NCBI RefSeq assembly: GCF_026914185.1
Contig: NC_070565.1
Location: forward strand, 4,154,001 to 4,218,000
Direction of reading: 5' to 3'
DNA: 64,000 nucleotides
Source: Puccinia triticina
Lineage: Eukaryota > Basidiomycota > Pucciniomycetes > Pucciniales > Pucciniaceae
Under the pieces are notes generated by a model, which did not search any database, had not been told where the DNA came from, and was given only the letters and a program-made list of their open reading frames with translations. Both the position numbers and the translations under genes were made by a program. How positions within the stretch are numbered: the first letter of the stretch is position 1; each line of letters opens with the position of its first letter. Of this stretch, positions 13,301 through 24,698 are shown one piece after another.

Positions 13301-14515
13301 AGAAGGAGAATACTCAAGGAGATCTGGACTGAGGCACAACTCAAAATATGGGAAGAAAAGGATCTTGATTTTGACTACATGCACCACATCTCAAATCACT
13401 TGAAAATCAACAATGTCCAGAAGTACATTGAGATTGGTAAAATGGACCAAAAACTGTTCAAAATGATTATCTTTTTTGAGAGAATTAATCACAAAAAAGG
13501 TGCACCACTTCTAATGAGTAGAATTTATGATTCTTTACTTTTGAAATTGGATTCCAAAGAAGCACAGAGAAGAATGCTGACACTTTCAAAGCAAGTCACA
13601 CAATCACTACTATCAAAGAGAGTCAAACAGAAATTTACAAATTTCATGGAAGAACTTTCAGAAAGAATTGATGATCAGTTTTCCCAATTTACAACCGGAG
13701 AGTATGAGAAAACATTTGATTTCTTTGGATATTATGGGCTCAATGATGAAGGAAGTGAAAATGGAAATTCTAAGAAAGCTCATAAATATCAGATAAATAA
13801 GGATTTAAATGAATTCTGTCATTACGTTGAACAGCAGTCTCCCACCTCCAAAAAATTGTACACAAAAATGATAATTTTTGTTGATACAATGAGTGATTAT
13901 GAATACAGAGATAGATCTTCTCCAAGAATGCATTTTCCACTAGATGAATTTTACTCATTGTGGATTTCAGCAAGCAATTACATGAACCTCATTCAATCCC
14001 CAGAACTCATCAATGCACTGGATAGAAACGGGATTAGCTTGAATAGGGTTTTGACAGTTGTGTTGATTCTACAATTAGAAGAAGAAAGTTTAAATATTGA
14101 ATCTCTAGAAGTGGCACATTTCTACTACATGGCAAAAGTTCTCTATAAGATCATGACGCCCCAACGTTTTAATCAGCTTGACTGGATTCATACATCAGAG
14201 AGAAACTTCTTGACAAATCATTATGAGAAAAAATATGCTTCTCATCTTGTAGATTTCATTTCAAAATTGAAATCCCTTCCTGAAAAAGAGGCTAAGGGAT
14301 CCAATTCTGCAGCCTATCCATCACATTTAAATTGCTCAGATCAGGCCCAAATAGATGGCAAAGGCCTTCCAGAGAATGAGTATCTGAAGATAGCAGATAC
14401 AATTTCCAAGCGTCAAGAATTTAGAACTGAACTGCAATCTCTAGATAAATTCCCACCTTCTTTGCTTTTCAAAAGATTCAAACAACTAGAACAAAACTTG
14501 AATTTTAGTGTCTAA
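10373..14515 (+). CDS. Unknown multi-exon gene A (rust-type hypothetical protein)
   Basis: I do not recognise the family. The first exon (from 10373, open to 11734) begins with a hydrophobic segment (MPQISIISIGINLLLSF) that could act as a signal peptide. A Pro/Tyr-rich region (VPGTGYPPVPAGVGYPP) and then a Ser/Lys/Glu-rich region follow. Several short exons appear downstream, for example about 11773-11831, 11986-12061, 12400-12480 and 12721-12862, each flanked by plausible GT and AG. A last long exon starts near 13180 and ends at 14515. That exon encodes about 445 residues predicted mostly helical, rich in Lys/Leu/Glu (including SRKDVFNVKLKLPRRR and WEEKDLDFDYMHHI). The coding sequence is AT-rich compared with PMA1 or ILV3. 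A decayed paralogue lies at 41500-42210, so this is a multicopy family. Exact exon borders are uncertain. Confidence 0.6.
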
Positions 14516-16116
14516 TTCAATAAGCATGTTCTAAGTTTTGAGTATAGATCTTTCTCATCAGAATTCTTATTTGATGTTGTATTTACAAAGATTGTGTTGG
14601 TTGGCCATTACAATAGCAATATCTGGCTAAAAATCAATGTATTTATGCCAACACATTTTCCATGTGATACCTTTAATCTCTACTGGCACATCATTCTTTC
14701 TGCTATCTAGGCATTGTCCCCCAGATCCTTTTTCCCTCTTGAAATACATATAGAGGATTTCTCGTCTGTTTTGCGTGTTGCTTCGCTAGACCTCCAGTTC
14801 CTGAAGAGCGCCGCTTCACAGTACGTTCAGATCTGAAGCGCGTACCTACCAGGCTGCCTGCTCATGAGGCACCTGGCCAGGCGTGATGCATCATCGTGCC
14901 GCAATCACTCGATGGCGCATATGTTTGACCTGATGTCGCCACGTCCACGGTGGTGCCGAAGCGGTGACCCTGGCAGGAGGGCACCCAGGTTGCGCTATGG
15001 AGATGGGGAGGTGGACCTGCGTCAGTATGACTGGAGCGGAAGGCCGGCGTCCCTCGTTGGCGGCACCGGAGGACGGCAGCCCGGCCATGACGCCTAGACA
15101 GCCCTCTTGGGCGTCCTGAATCTCCCGATGATGCTCTCAGTCAGTCGAAGCGCCCCCTTATCTCAGGCACCGTGACTCCTGGTCACGCTGGCGTCCTGTA
15201 ACGCCCACGTGGCGCTGGTTTGACAGTCGGGCGCCGAGGCTTTCCTCGTTTCGTAGGTCGGACTCCGGAGCAACACTTCATCCTCCGGAAGAGGCCGAGG
15301 AGGGCCGAGCTGTTTGAGGTCCCTGTTTTTTCTGGATCGAGGTTCTCATATGTACCTAATCCGGCCATATGTATATGCCCCTGCGTAGTATCTGCTGCTA
15401 TCATCCCCGACAGTTTACCTCCTTTCCAAAGCTGCACTCTGAGTGGACCCATACACTCCGCTAGAACCCTGACATCTTTCTGGAAATGCCAAAGAGCTTC
15501 ATTGTTAAAAAATCAATAGGCTGACCAGAATTGATCCTCTAACATCCTAGCCTACAGCTCACAGAACACACTTCAACCAGCTCCTTGCCGCTAGATCTCA
15601 CTGAGCATTCACTTTGACGCTCTGAGCGCCCTCCCGACGCCGACAAAGGAAAGGATACCAAGAAGCCAGAATTTTTGGTGAGTAATTGCTTTGCTTAACT
15701 CATTTCGCCTGGCTCTTGCCAGACCTAACTGTTGTTAAATTTTGCCCAGGGGACTGGTGTTGCTGTGAAAAGGATGCAATCGTTGCCTGAAAATAAATGT
15801 TCTCCATCCAGAAAGACATGTATGCACTGCTTTGCACCCTTGAATCGTCTTGATGGAAAAACTGACTGAGCAAACCATTAATTTTTCCCCTTTAGTACAA
15901 CCAGTTACAGCTGGTATGAAACGCAAGGCAGAAGTCCTTGACCAGCAGTATGGCTTTCTAATCTAAGTAATTATTATTGAATGATCTGGTCACTGATATC
16001 GAACTGTCTCCTTCTGCTTTTCTATATTTTCTTCTTCTCCTCTTGCCTCCTTGTCTTACGCTTGCTTCTGTCCCTCTGCTGTTGCTGAATTACTCCTGTT
16101 ATCCAATACCTGCTTG
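14516..16116. other. Intergenic region, possible 5' exons of the TET-like gene at its end
   Basis: Positions 14800-15300 are GC-rich with short ORFs on both strands and no domain signal, possibly an old repeat. From about 15770 two short segments could be 5' exons of the following oxygenase gene: one starting at an ATG near 15774 (MQSLPENKCSPSRK) and one near 15895-15950 (containing GMKRKAEVLDQQ). Both are bounded by GT- and AG-like sites, but this is not certain. Confidence 0.35.
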
Positions 16117-17292
16117 ATGATTAGGCAACATGAGGTGAACCAGGAGAATTCCAGGAACACGCATGGACCAAAAGCAAAACGGCACAAGGATTGGCGCAAA
16201 AAATTTACTTCTAATACTTTGGGGACACAGATATCTCCTTCCTTGGTCAGCCGGAAATCGTTTCAGCTTCACAAGAAGTACGAAAGACTCGAACTATACC
16301 CAAACATCAAGAAAGCAAACCAAAAGTACACTCGGAAGCCCACGGCAGAGGAAGTGAAAAACGCGTACAAGATTATCTCAGACCCAAAAAAATGGAAGCT
16401 CTTTGATCGTGGTCTGAACATTCTCTTTGACAAAAGCCGAAAGGACAGACGAGTCATTGCGATAATCGAATTTGTAGAGTGGGACGAATTGACTGTCCAG
16501 GAGCGGATCGAGATCAATCATGTTTCAACTTTCTTACATAGCTCGAAAAGATTCCTTACCCCTGTCAAGGCTCGAGGATGGGGAGGGTACATGTGGGCGT
16601 TAGGTTACCGAAAGGCAATGGTCAAAGGCCAAATCTTCGGTCGGTACATCAAACAAGTGGCCATGAAAACTGCTCCGAAGTTGTTCGACTCTGTTTTCCG
16701 ATCATCAGCTTGGGTTGGAAGTATCTTGGGGAACATGTTCGAGAACATGGGTAGTATCCCATTCAAAAAAAACCAAGAGACTATGAAGGAAAATGGTATT
16801 CCTGATTTTGCTGCGCTTTCCTTCACCGACAAATCAACCAACTCTTCTGGCTCTCCGCACATAACTTTTACCAGCAATGGCTTCTTTAACCCTCCTCACA
16901 CCGACAAGAAGGATATCTCGGACTTCGCCTTCGCACTGTTTGTCCCAACATTCAAGAGTACTGGAAAACTGGCTAGTCCATCTGACGGCTGCAAGATTAC
17001 GCGTGGACCATTTGTCTTCCCCGACTACCGAGCTGGTATAGACTTCTCAAGGACCACTGGAATCGTTCGAATGATATGGAGGGCTAGAGATTACAAACAT
17101 TGTACATTGCCACATGAAGACAATCCATTTTTCACCCGTTTGGCAATGTCTCTCCAAATCAACAAAAATCTTTCCAACGCTTGTTTGAGATTCAAGAAAG
17201 GTGTCCACAAAGGCAAAATTATAGCTGATCATTATTACTACCTTAATAAAGTTCTCCAGCGTAGATCATCAAAACGACGTTACAAAAAGTAA
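16117..17292 (+). CDS. TET/JBP-like 2-oxoglutarate/Fe(II) oxygenase
   Basis: A predicted dioxygenase of the TET/JBP superfamily that in animals and kinetoplastids oxidises methyl groups on DNA bases. In fungi it occurs as large lineage-specific expansions often linked to transposons (Iyer and colleagues, 2014). The protein has a Lys-rich N-terminus, then RGWGGYMWALGYRK. The metal-binding HxD appears in NPPHTDKKDISDFAFALFVP near 16890-16950, followed by GPFVFPDYRAGIDFSRTTG. The distal His/Arg region is VRMIWRARDYKHCTLPH near 17070-17115. The order H-x-D, FVFPDY, IWRA..H is as expected for this fungal branch. The open frame extends 5' to 16051; I start at the Met at 16117 because the sequence before it looks intronic, and upstream coding exons are likely. 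The frame is open to the stop at 17292, so the domain may be functional. Confidence 0.75.
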   Translation: MIRQHEVNQENSRNTHGPKAKRHKDWRKKFTSNTLGTQISPSLVSRKSFQLHKKYERLELYPNIKKANQKYTRKPTAEEVKNAYKIISDPKKWKLFDRGLNILFDKSRKDRRVIAIIEFVEWDELTVQERIEINHVSTFLHSSKRFLTPVKARGWGGYMWALGYRKAMVKGQIFGRYIKQVAMKTAPKLFDSVFRSSAWVGSILGNMFENMGSIPFKKNQETMKENGIPDFAALSFTDKSTNSSGSPHITFTSNGFFNPPHTDKKDISDFAFALFVPTFKSTGKLASPSDGCKITRGPFVFPDYRAGIDFSRTTGIVRMIWRARDYKHCTLPHEDNPFFTRLAMSLQINKNLSNACLRFKKGVHKGKIIADHYYYLNKVLQRRSSKRRYKK

Positions 17293-17532
17293 ATAAAAGT
17301 TGTTTTTCCGTCTTTTGGATCTATTTCTCTATCATACACATCGGTGTCTTGCCCACATTGAGTCTTGTTACCGAGGCAGTTTTTGTTTGAACAATAAAAT
17401 CAGAAATTCCAAAGTGCAAATGACTGCTGTTGATCCATTGATACTGGTGGGTAACTACTAGGCAACTGGGGGCGGATAATCGTTGGAGTGCAGAGGTACT
17501 CGCCAGCGGTTGCGAAAATCCCACTAAGTTGC

Positions 17533-19301
17533 TCAAGATTTTTTGTATTGCAGTCCCCGGCTGTATAATGCTTTGATGCTGGAGCTGACATCTTGAATGG
17601 TTCGGCTGTGCTCATCAGGTAAAGCATTTAGACTTTCAATGGATGAAAGGGTAACATGGATTAGAATTGCCAAATGACATTGAATGAATGAATAAATGCT
17701 TGCCAACCTCATCTTCAAGACTGCCAGGACTTGATTGAATTCCTGATCATTCTTTGCAGACTTTGATAGATTGACCGCATTTTGAGCATGAGAGTGAGCC
17801 TCCTGCCACTTTCTGTAACTTGGTCGTCTTGGGTACTGATCCGGGTTGAAGCCTTTCTGCATGGCTTCTTCATTAGCCTTACAAAGAAAGAGGGAAGTGA
17901 ATATGTTTTGTAGAGTGATCTCTGTGACAAAAAAGTCAAGCTTACTTCGTAGTTGCTTCGCTCCATCAGGGCACCTAGGGCTAGCAAGAATCCATTCAAA
18001 AAAAAAACCCACATGGCTCGAAAAGTCTCAAGGCGCATTTCTGTTTGAGAATCCGGGTCATTGCTAGTCACGATAAATGGGGTGGATACTGCGAAAGATG
18101 TAGCTGTGGGACCACCAGTGTAAGACCAAAAATACCAGGTTCTTGCACTTGCTAGGACTCCAAAAACTTTTTCAATTGAAAGGTTCCTGAGGCAGTTCTG
18201 TTGGTCAGCTGCTTCAAAGATAAGGATGAGTTTTGAACATCACACAATTAGTCATCATGCATCACTGTTTTGGATTTTTCTATAAAAAGAAACTCACCTT
18301 CCAGTTCCACCATAATCTGTGCAAAGTTGTTATTATTGTCTTGTCCATATTTGGCCTCTACAATCAGCACTATGCACAGATCAAGGACCAAATAGATGAA
18401 TTCAACCCGTCCACCACCCCCATCAAAACCTCTTAAATTTCCCTCGTGATCATTGGAGATAGCTCCATCGAAAAGAACAACAATTTTGCTGATGACCTTG
18501 TTGCAACAAAAGTACAAAAAGTTGAAATGAAGAAGAAAAAAATGATGTCAGCTTTTGCGTTGCTGGGGCACTGGATTTGAAGAACAATGATACAAGGCCT
18601 ACAAGGATAAGCCATGCCACAACCTTAGCCTCACGGTCCGCATCATGAAGTGATGATGTAGTTTTGTCCGCCTCATCAACCCGGGTGAAAAGCTTCAACG
18701 CAAGTTCTTCTGAAATGAAAGGAAGGTCCACGACAAGGACAGGGATATCACTAGGTGATTTCAAGCCATAAAGTCGTTTCGCGTGATTCCATGTGAGTTT
18801 TGAGAAACTAGGAGTGAGTTTTTCTAGAATAAACAACACATCACCCATGAATACAAGCAAAGAAGCATGAAAGCATGAAGAGATTCACACACCTTTGTAG
18901 TCCAGAAAGTTGGAAACTGGAAGCTTATGCTTCCTCGCCAGCTTGATCAACTCAATTGCCCCCTCAGGTGAGTTGGATAGAGATCGAAACCGTTCATCGA
19001 ATTCTCTTCTCTCTTCGTTGTTGAGTGGGGGGACGTGGGGTACTCCTTTGCGGTTCTTCCGTGGAACAATCGGAGGGTTTTCAGCCATTTCCAGGAGGGC
19101 TGCAATCGGAGTTGAAGGGTGGCTGGCAGATCCGGGGAAGTCGATGGACAAGATTTGTGGGGTTGCCAAGCTGCGAAAATACAAATCAGCCCTGGCCATG
19201 CCCCACGGGGTCCTGAAACACACGGTCAGCTGTCCAGCGGCTCCCTGCTCCCACATTCCGATACATAAATACAAACAGACAGCAAGCTGTTCCAAAATCA
19301 T
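17533..19301 (-). CDS. Hypothetical protein with PD-(D/E)XK nuclease-like motifs
   Basis: About six exons on the minus strand. The N-terminal exon (19301-18897) contains MAENPPIVPRKNRKGVPHVP, then DERFRSLSNSPEGAIELIKL. The second encodes KLTWNHAKRLYGLKSPSDIP. The third (about 18499-18299) reads VEFIYLVLDLCIVLIVEAKYG followed by FAQIMVELEG. The fourth includes KVFGVLASARTWYFWSYTGG. The pattern Glu...Asp...(V)EAK, then a Gln/helix, then 'V(F/Y)G(V/I)L...W.F' resembles the PD-(D/E)XK restriction-endonuclease-like fold found in many fungal and oomycete proteins. The last exons (AMQKGFNPDQYPRRPSYRKW onwards) are helical with no recognised domain, and the stop is at 17533. The start is uncertain because several Met codons lie in the first exon. 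Nuclease activity is inference only. Confidence 0.55.
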
Positions 19302-19752
19302 ACATTAGAATTATCTATGACCAGTTGTCAAGTTGACACTCCATGGGCCGACAAAACAAGGTGATCCCACACATATGTGCCCAGATATACCACTGAGATG
19401 CAAGCTACCCTTTCAACAAGGTTTTTTACCCCGAGTCAAAAGCAGTGGTGGGGGTACATAGGAAGGAGGACCGCCAGAACGTTATGGAGTCGAGGGATTC
19501 ACACCAACAATCTATAAATTCATACTATGGTCGGAAACAAGCATCTACATGTATGTATACGGTCAATACTATGGAATACAAGGTTGTACTACATAGAGAG
19601 TCTTCCAACTATTTACACGATGTATGTGAAAATATAATAACAACAAATCTATCCATTTTGTTTTCCAAATTTTGAAATGGCAGGTAAAGAACGAGGAAAA
19701 AGAAGGTGAGTGTGAATACATGAGTGATTTAATGTCCAGTGGTAGGAAGTCT
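19302..19752. other. Intergenic region
   Basis: Contains the upstream region of the PD-(D/E)XK-like gene and the 3' flank of VPS36. Only short ORFs; nothing else seen. Confidence 0.4.
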
Positions 19753-22073
19753 TCAAGAGGACTGGGGATCATCCCAGAGATAATCCGAGATGCGATTTTC
19801 GAACCAGAACGTGAGTCCAGTCAACGGGTCGAAATCTCTGACGAGTGGCGAGTGATCACGAGAGTCGCCAGCAGGGTTGAGAGGGTGAGGATCGCTTCGA
19901 GGAGACGGGGTCTGCTCGATCGACTCGATCAATTCGTTGGTCAGGTTGACACTCAGTCGTTCCGCCTGTGCGATTTCCAAGGTTGACATCTTCATGAGCT
20001 GCGCCGTCCTATTCAAAGGATCCCGCGCATTCGGAGCAGAACCACTTCCGGCGTCTTCTGCCCCTTCCCGCTCTTCTCCATCTTCCCTCGTGCTGCTCCT
20101 TAGCTTCCTCAGCAACCGATGCTCGAACTCCTGCACACTAAAATACGGCGTATGTAAGACCCGCAGGCCGGATTTGAACGTCCGCAGTCTGATCTCGGGG
20201 ACCGTGTATTCTGGTAGATGCTGGCAAGCCGAAATCATCTCGGCCGGCGAAACAAGTGCTACATCATCAAATAGAATCCCCGCCCCCCAAACATAAAAAA
20301 TGGAATCTTAGTACCGGTGTTAGTTTGAGAGGAGAGAAAGAGCAAACTTACATATCCCGCGTGCTCGATTCCAAATGCACCAGATCTCATCCAGGGGTCG
20401 GATGCCGACGGCAAGATCGTGGAAGCCATGAAACATGATGGCCGATTGACCGTTTATCGTGCGCGTCAACAAGCCCGCGAGCTCCTTAGCGAGTTCCTTA
20501 GCGTAAGCTTGGTCGCTGCTGATCATATCCGGCGTCACGGCTGGAGCGGGCAAGCCAAGTTTGACAAGTGAGGATCGGATCAGGCCGGCTTTCTGGTCCG
20601 GGGACTGCGCCTCATCGCCCGTTTTTGCAACCGCTTCGAGACTCGTCAGCTTGGCGTTGATGGATTGGGATAGTTGGACCTGGATGGGTGATTGGGAAAT
20701 TGAAAGATACAGCCATCAGAAATCTGATGGAGTCATTGCGCATACGGCAGTCAGCAGCACTTACCATCTCTTTTGCTTTGGCCATCAATGCTTGGAGATC
20801 CTGGAGACCTTCGGTTAATTCGGTTTGGTGAGCTTGTTGCTGAGAATCCATAGTTTTCAGAATCCGATCGATCCCGATCGGTTTTGAGACGTACGCGGGA
20901 TGGGCGTGTTGGGTGATGGTTTGCGAGCTTTCTTCTTCGAGTGACGCGGATGACTGAGCAAATTCGAGCCCACGTGTCAGTCGATTGGTGTTCCAAGATT
21001 TGCTTTGGAGGGCTTTTTTGAGACTGAAGTAGAAGGTCTTGTCTCCGCCTTTTCTGAACGATAGACGGATGTACGAGTCCGGAGGGAACGATGAGGGCGG
21101 CGCAGGTGTGGTAGCACGAGAGTGCTGGAGATCACTTTCTGCCGGGGTGGATTCAGACGGATTGTTGAGGGATAAGCTGTCGAGTTGAACAGTACCCAAG
21201 ATCGAATCGCACATCTCACAGCGCGCCATCGAAGGGTGATTGAGAAAAGTACAAGACGGACATGGAATCTCCTTGTTTATTACTGGCTCCATATGCTCGA
21301 GCTCATGAGCTGGCCTCGACGCTTCGGCTTGGGTTGCCATTCCCCTGAGGTTTGATAAACTTTTTGTGTGAGACGGAGTATGATTCAGACTACTTGATAT
21401 CGAAGATAAGTCTCTAAGAGAAGAAGGCGGCCGGGAGTTTGAAACAGACTTTGTTGCTGAGGACGATAAATCTCTTGGGATGCCACAAAGACCACATTTA
21501 AGCTCGGGTGGATTTGAGAATCCGCAGACGTGACAGGTCCAATGAGAGGCGGCAGGATGGTTGAGGATATGATTCGGATCTGATGCACACTTCAACGGGT
21601 CGTCTGTCATGGGCGAATCCTGTGACGTGTGATTAAAGCTCGAGCGACGAGTACCAAGTAGTAACGTGATCTTCGGCGAGCTCGCGAGGAAGCCGATCCA
21701 GTATTCGGTTTGTCGAATCAGGCTGATATCTAGGAAGCATGAATGGTGGTGTGGATTTGACCGGTCGACATAGATCAGTCTGTGAGAAGTCAGATAGAGC
21801 GTCCCGTCCTGATACCGATCGTCTTTATTTTTCCTATATATTACATGCGGAGAAAAACAAGAGAACGTGTCATTACGTTGAGTTAAACTTTTGGAAAGAG
21901 GAGGAGACCTGGAAATAATGAAAAGCTGAGAGAGTTATGATGGTTTATTAATTACCCATTATTTACCCATCATAGATTCCAATTCCCATTTGAGATTGCA
22001 GGATGGTTTCATTGAAGAACAGTTGTGCGTTGATTGTAAGGTTAGTCGTATCGATTGGCCGTAGGCGGTTCAT
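19753..22073 (-). CDS. VPS36: ESCRT-II complex subunit VPS36
   Basis: ESCRT-II subunit that binds ubiquitinated cargo and phosphoinositide on endosomes and feeds the multivesicular-body pathway. Exon 1 (22073-21967) starts MNRLRPIDTTNLTINAQ and ends in IGIYDG. Exon 2 (21833-20765) continues the GLUE domain (DGTLYLTSHRLIYVDRS, then EYWIGFLASSPKITLLL). Two NZF-type zinc ribbons follow, as in yeast Vps36 (WTCHVCGFSNPPELKCGLCG and IPCPSCTFLNHPSMARCEMC). The second GLUE half comes next (YIRLSFRKGGDKTFYFSL). Later exons hold the winged-helix EAP30 region (LAVGIRPLDEIWCIWNRARG, ISACQHLPEYTVPEIRLRTF, SVQEFEHRLLRKL). The two zinc fingers inserted inside the split PH-like GLUE domain are diagnostic. 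No disruption seen. Confidence 0.93.
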
Positions 22074-22576
22074 AGTTTGGTAGGTTTGGTGTTTGCTGGT
22101 TGAAGGGGAAGTGGAGCCAACCCCGGAGAACCACACATAGGGCTCCCGAGGATGACGGCGCCAGCCCTGTGCGCCGATGTGCGCGCGCCTCTCCCTGCAT
22201 GGGGTCGGATTTTTCCAACAATCAAAACTTAGAAATTCGTACTAGTAGTCTTACATCAAGGGAAGACAATTTCGTCAACACTCATAAGATTTGAGCTTGT
22301 CTTCTCCAGAGAGGCTGTGCTAAGCTCGTCGCACCTGCACCCGCCACGGGCCCCCGGGTGCGAAGTGCCAGCTTGACCCAAAACAAAATCATTACAAAAA
22401 TGCTGGTTGAGGGAAATCAAGCAAGATCGTCAAGAAAAATGAAAGGTTTTTGTCTATAGATGGCAGATGCATAAGTATATGGGAGAAAGGAAGCTTTGGG
22501 CGCAAGAGTTGATATGCTGCAAAAAGGGACTAAAATTGAAAACGTATGTAAATCTGAGTCACAACTATAGATGGGG

Positions 22577-22607
<31 letters not shown>

Positions 22608-23006
22608 AACTAATTGTGATATAATATATATCTACAACAAGAGCTTGGACAGTCTTTTCTGGGTTTCTGGAGACATAGAGCGGCGGCGACAAGGAGGGTA
22701 CAGGAAAACAACAGCCCGTCGGGCGCAGAAGACGATGCACAGGAAGATGAAAGAGATGCGAGAGGGAGAGAGGCACAGAGATACGGCTGGATTGATCGAT
22801 GCTTTTAATCAGAGAGAGAGATGGCTGGACATCAGCTGCGGCTCGTCTGATCAGATACCTCTATCGATTCATTTATTTCTGCTTTTTTTTTAATTATTGA
22901 CCAGCGGGGGTTTTTTGTTTTGTTGTTGAGATGGTTTCTGTTGTATGTAGTGATGAGGAAGCGGACCGGTTGTTGCGTGTGATGTCTATTGAAATAAGGA
23001 GCATGG
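22074..23006. repeat. Intergenic region with a (GAT)n microsatellite
   Basis: Contains about ten GAT repeats at 22577-22608, which create spurious poly-Met and poly-His reading frames. The rest is the VPS36 upstream region and the bHLH gene 3' flank. Positions 22100-22380 include a short GC-rich piece with palindromic stretches around GGCGCC. No gene seen. Confidence 0.6.
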
Positions 23007-24296
23007 TCAAGATTCGATGAGCGGATTCTGATGAAGATGATGATGATAGTCCTGCTGCTGGTGGAGCTGGTGATTGATATTATGACTGAGGTGGTGATGG
23101 AGAGGAAGCTGGTCGTGATGGATAGACGTGAGATCGAAGGGGATCGGAGGGGCTTGGAGGTGCGGAGGCGCGAGGAGCAGGTTCAGGTTAAGGGAGTTAC
23201 GATCGGCGATGGAGGCCTTTAGCTGGCGATCGATCGCGTCGATCGACCCGCTCCATTTACGCTCCCATATCGGCGGCGCTTCCTCCTCGAATTCTTCTCC
23301 GCGTCGGTATCGCTCTTCGTCTGTGTCCATCTCTGCTTGACTTTTGCTGACGATGTGGGTATTGCTGTTGGTAGTCTGGATCGGGATTCCTTTGGCTCGG
23401 GCAATCGATTTCAGGCGCGCCAGCTTCTCGATAAACAGCTTCCGCTCGGCCTCCAGCTCTCTGAGATATTCGACAGCTAGAAGAACTGGCCATCAATTTC
23501 TTGGCTCTAGATTAGCAGATTTAGGCGAGACATACTTTTGGCGAGGACGACTGCCTCGGATCTGGCGCCGGATCGATTGACTTCCAGGGGCTTATTCCGC
23601 TTACGCTTGAACGCGCCAGAGCTTGTCGGGTCTTCAAGGTGGTGATTGTTGTTCTGGGAGGAAGGATGGTCGTGGGGAAGCTCGTCGTCGACCGGCGAGT
23701 CGTCCCTCGAGACCGCCGGTTGTTGTTCGTGGGGACCATCGCCGGCTTCGATGATCGCCGACCCCGCTCCTGGTCCGATGGGCCCTCTCAATGCAGGGAC
23801 TATCAGACATAATCTACTGTATCCCTGTCGGATCGCGGCTCTCCTCTAAGAAATGAAAATCGTCAGAATGACACGGCGCCGGTGCGGTTTTCATAGAGAG
23901 GAAGAGGCCGACTTTTTGTTCGCTGGCGATGTGGTTTGCTCTCTTCTGTTCCTGGCTGAGCAGGCCGGGCTTGTCCCTCTTGATGATCGAGGCCGGGACG
24001 GCAGAGACGAGGGGGGGTTTGGGTTTAGATTTTGACGGGGGATGTTTCTGGCTCGGCTGGGAGAGTTGGTGGGCAGACTGGCTGGAGAGTGAGAGTGATC
24101 GTTTGGTGGTGTTGGTGGCCGTTGGGCTTGGGCTTGGTTGCGGCTGGCTGAAGAGATAGTGGTTTGGCAGTGGGGAGTCTAGCGAGTGGTGGTGTCTGTG
24201 TCGATGGTGGGTCCAGCTGGGCTGCTGCTCTGGTAATGGGTGGTGGTAGTGCTTGAGATAGTCGTTCTGTGGGGGCGGTGGTTGTTGGGAGTTCAT
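23007..24296 (-). CDS. bHLH-leucine zipper transcription factor with a very long loop
   Basis: Three exons: 24296-23913, 23845-23536 and 23476-23007, frame maintained, about 388 aa. Exon 1 is Pro/His/Gln-rich and ends in the basic region (SQEQKRANHIASEQK). Exon 2 completes basic region and helix 1 (RRAAIRQGYSRLCLIVPALR), then runs into a loop of roughly 85 residues containing SGAFKRKRNKP, and begins helix 2 (SEAVVLAK). Exon 3 finishes helix 2 and a zipper-like coiled coil (VEYLRELEAERKLFIEKLAR). The C-terminus is acidic, then His/Gln-rich. The His-x3-Glu-x3-Arg arrangement (H..SEQKR) is that of E-box-binding bHLH proteins. The intron positions split the DNA-binding domain, so single-frame searches would miss it. 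The gene is divergently transcribed from ILV3. Confidence 0.85.
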
Positions 24297-24698
24297 GGCT
24301 GGGTCTGCGTGGGTGGGGGGCTGTGTGGTGGAGCGAGTACCACTTTATAAAGGCCAGCTGGGGGAGAAAATACATAAAACCAACATCGACACTCTCCACC
24401 CGTCGATGACACATTGCGCCGACTTGACTTTCCCCAATGTCCTCTGATGGTCTCCCTGCTGAGTTTCCAGAAAAGCGTAATCCTTGCGTAACTTTTTGCA
24501 TCCGCAATCCCGGAGACAATGTCCCGTCGGCGCCGGAGCCACGCCGAAGCAGCCGCCCGGGAGAAGCCAGGCTTACATAAGCCAGGCTTACATACAGAAA
24601 ACATCCATAATGCATATTCAAAACCAGAATTACACAAAAAAAGCTTACAAGGACCAGGCGGCCATCGACCATCATCACCACCACACGCAAGACCAACC
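24297..24698. promoter_or_regulatory. Shared divergent promoter region of the bHLH gene and ILV3
   Basis: The 402 bp between the start codons of the bHLH gene (minus) and ILV3 (plus). The stretch must contain both core promoters. It includes a near-perfect duplicated phrase AAGCCAGGCTTACATA at 24567-24595. Confidence 0.5.

Noticed and set aside
22577..22608. Poly-Met or poly-His protein
   Set aside because: It is a GAT microsatellite; both frames are simple-repeat translations.
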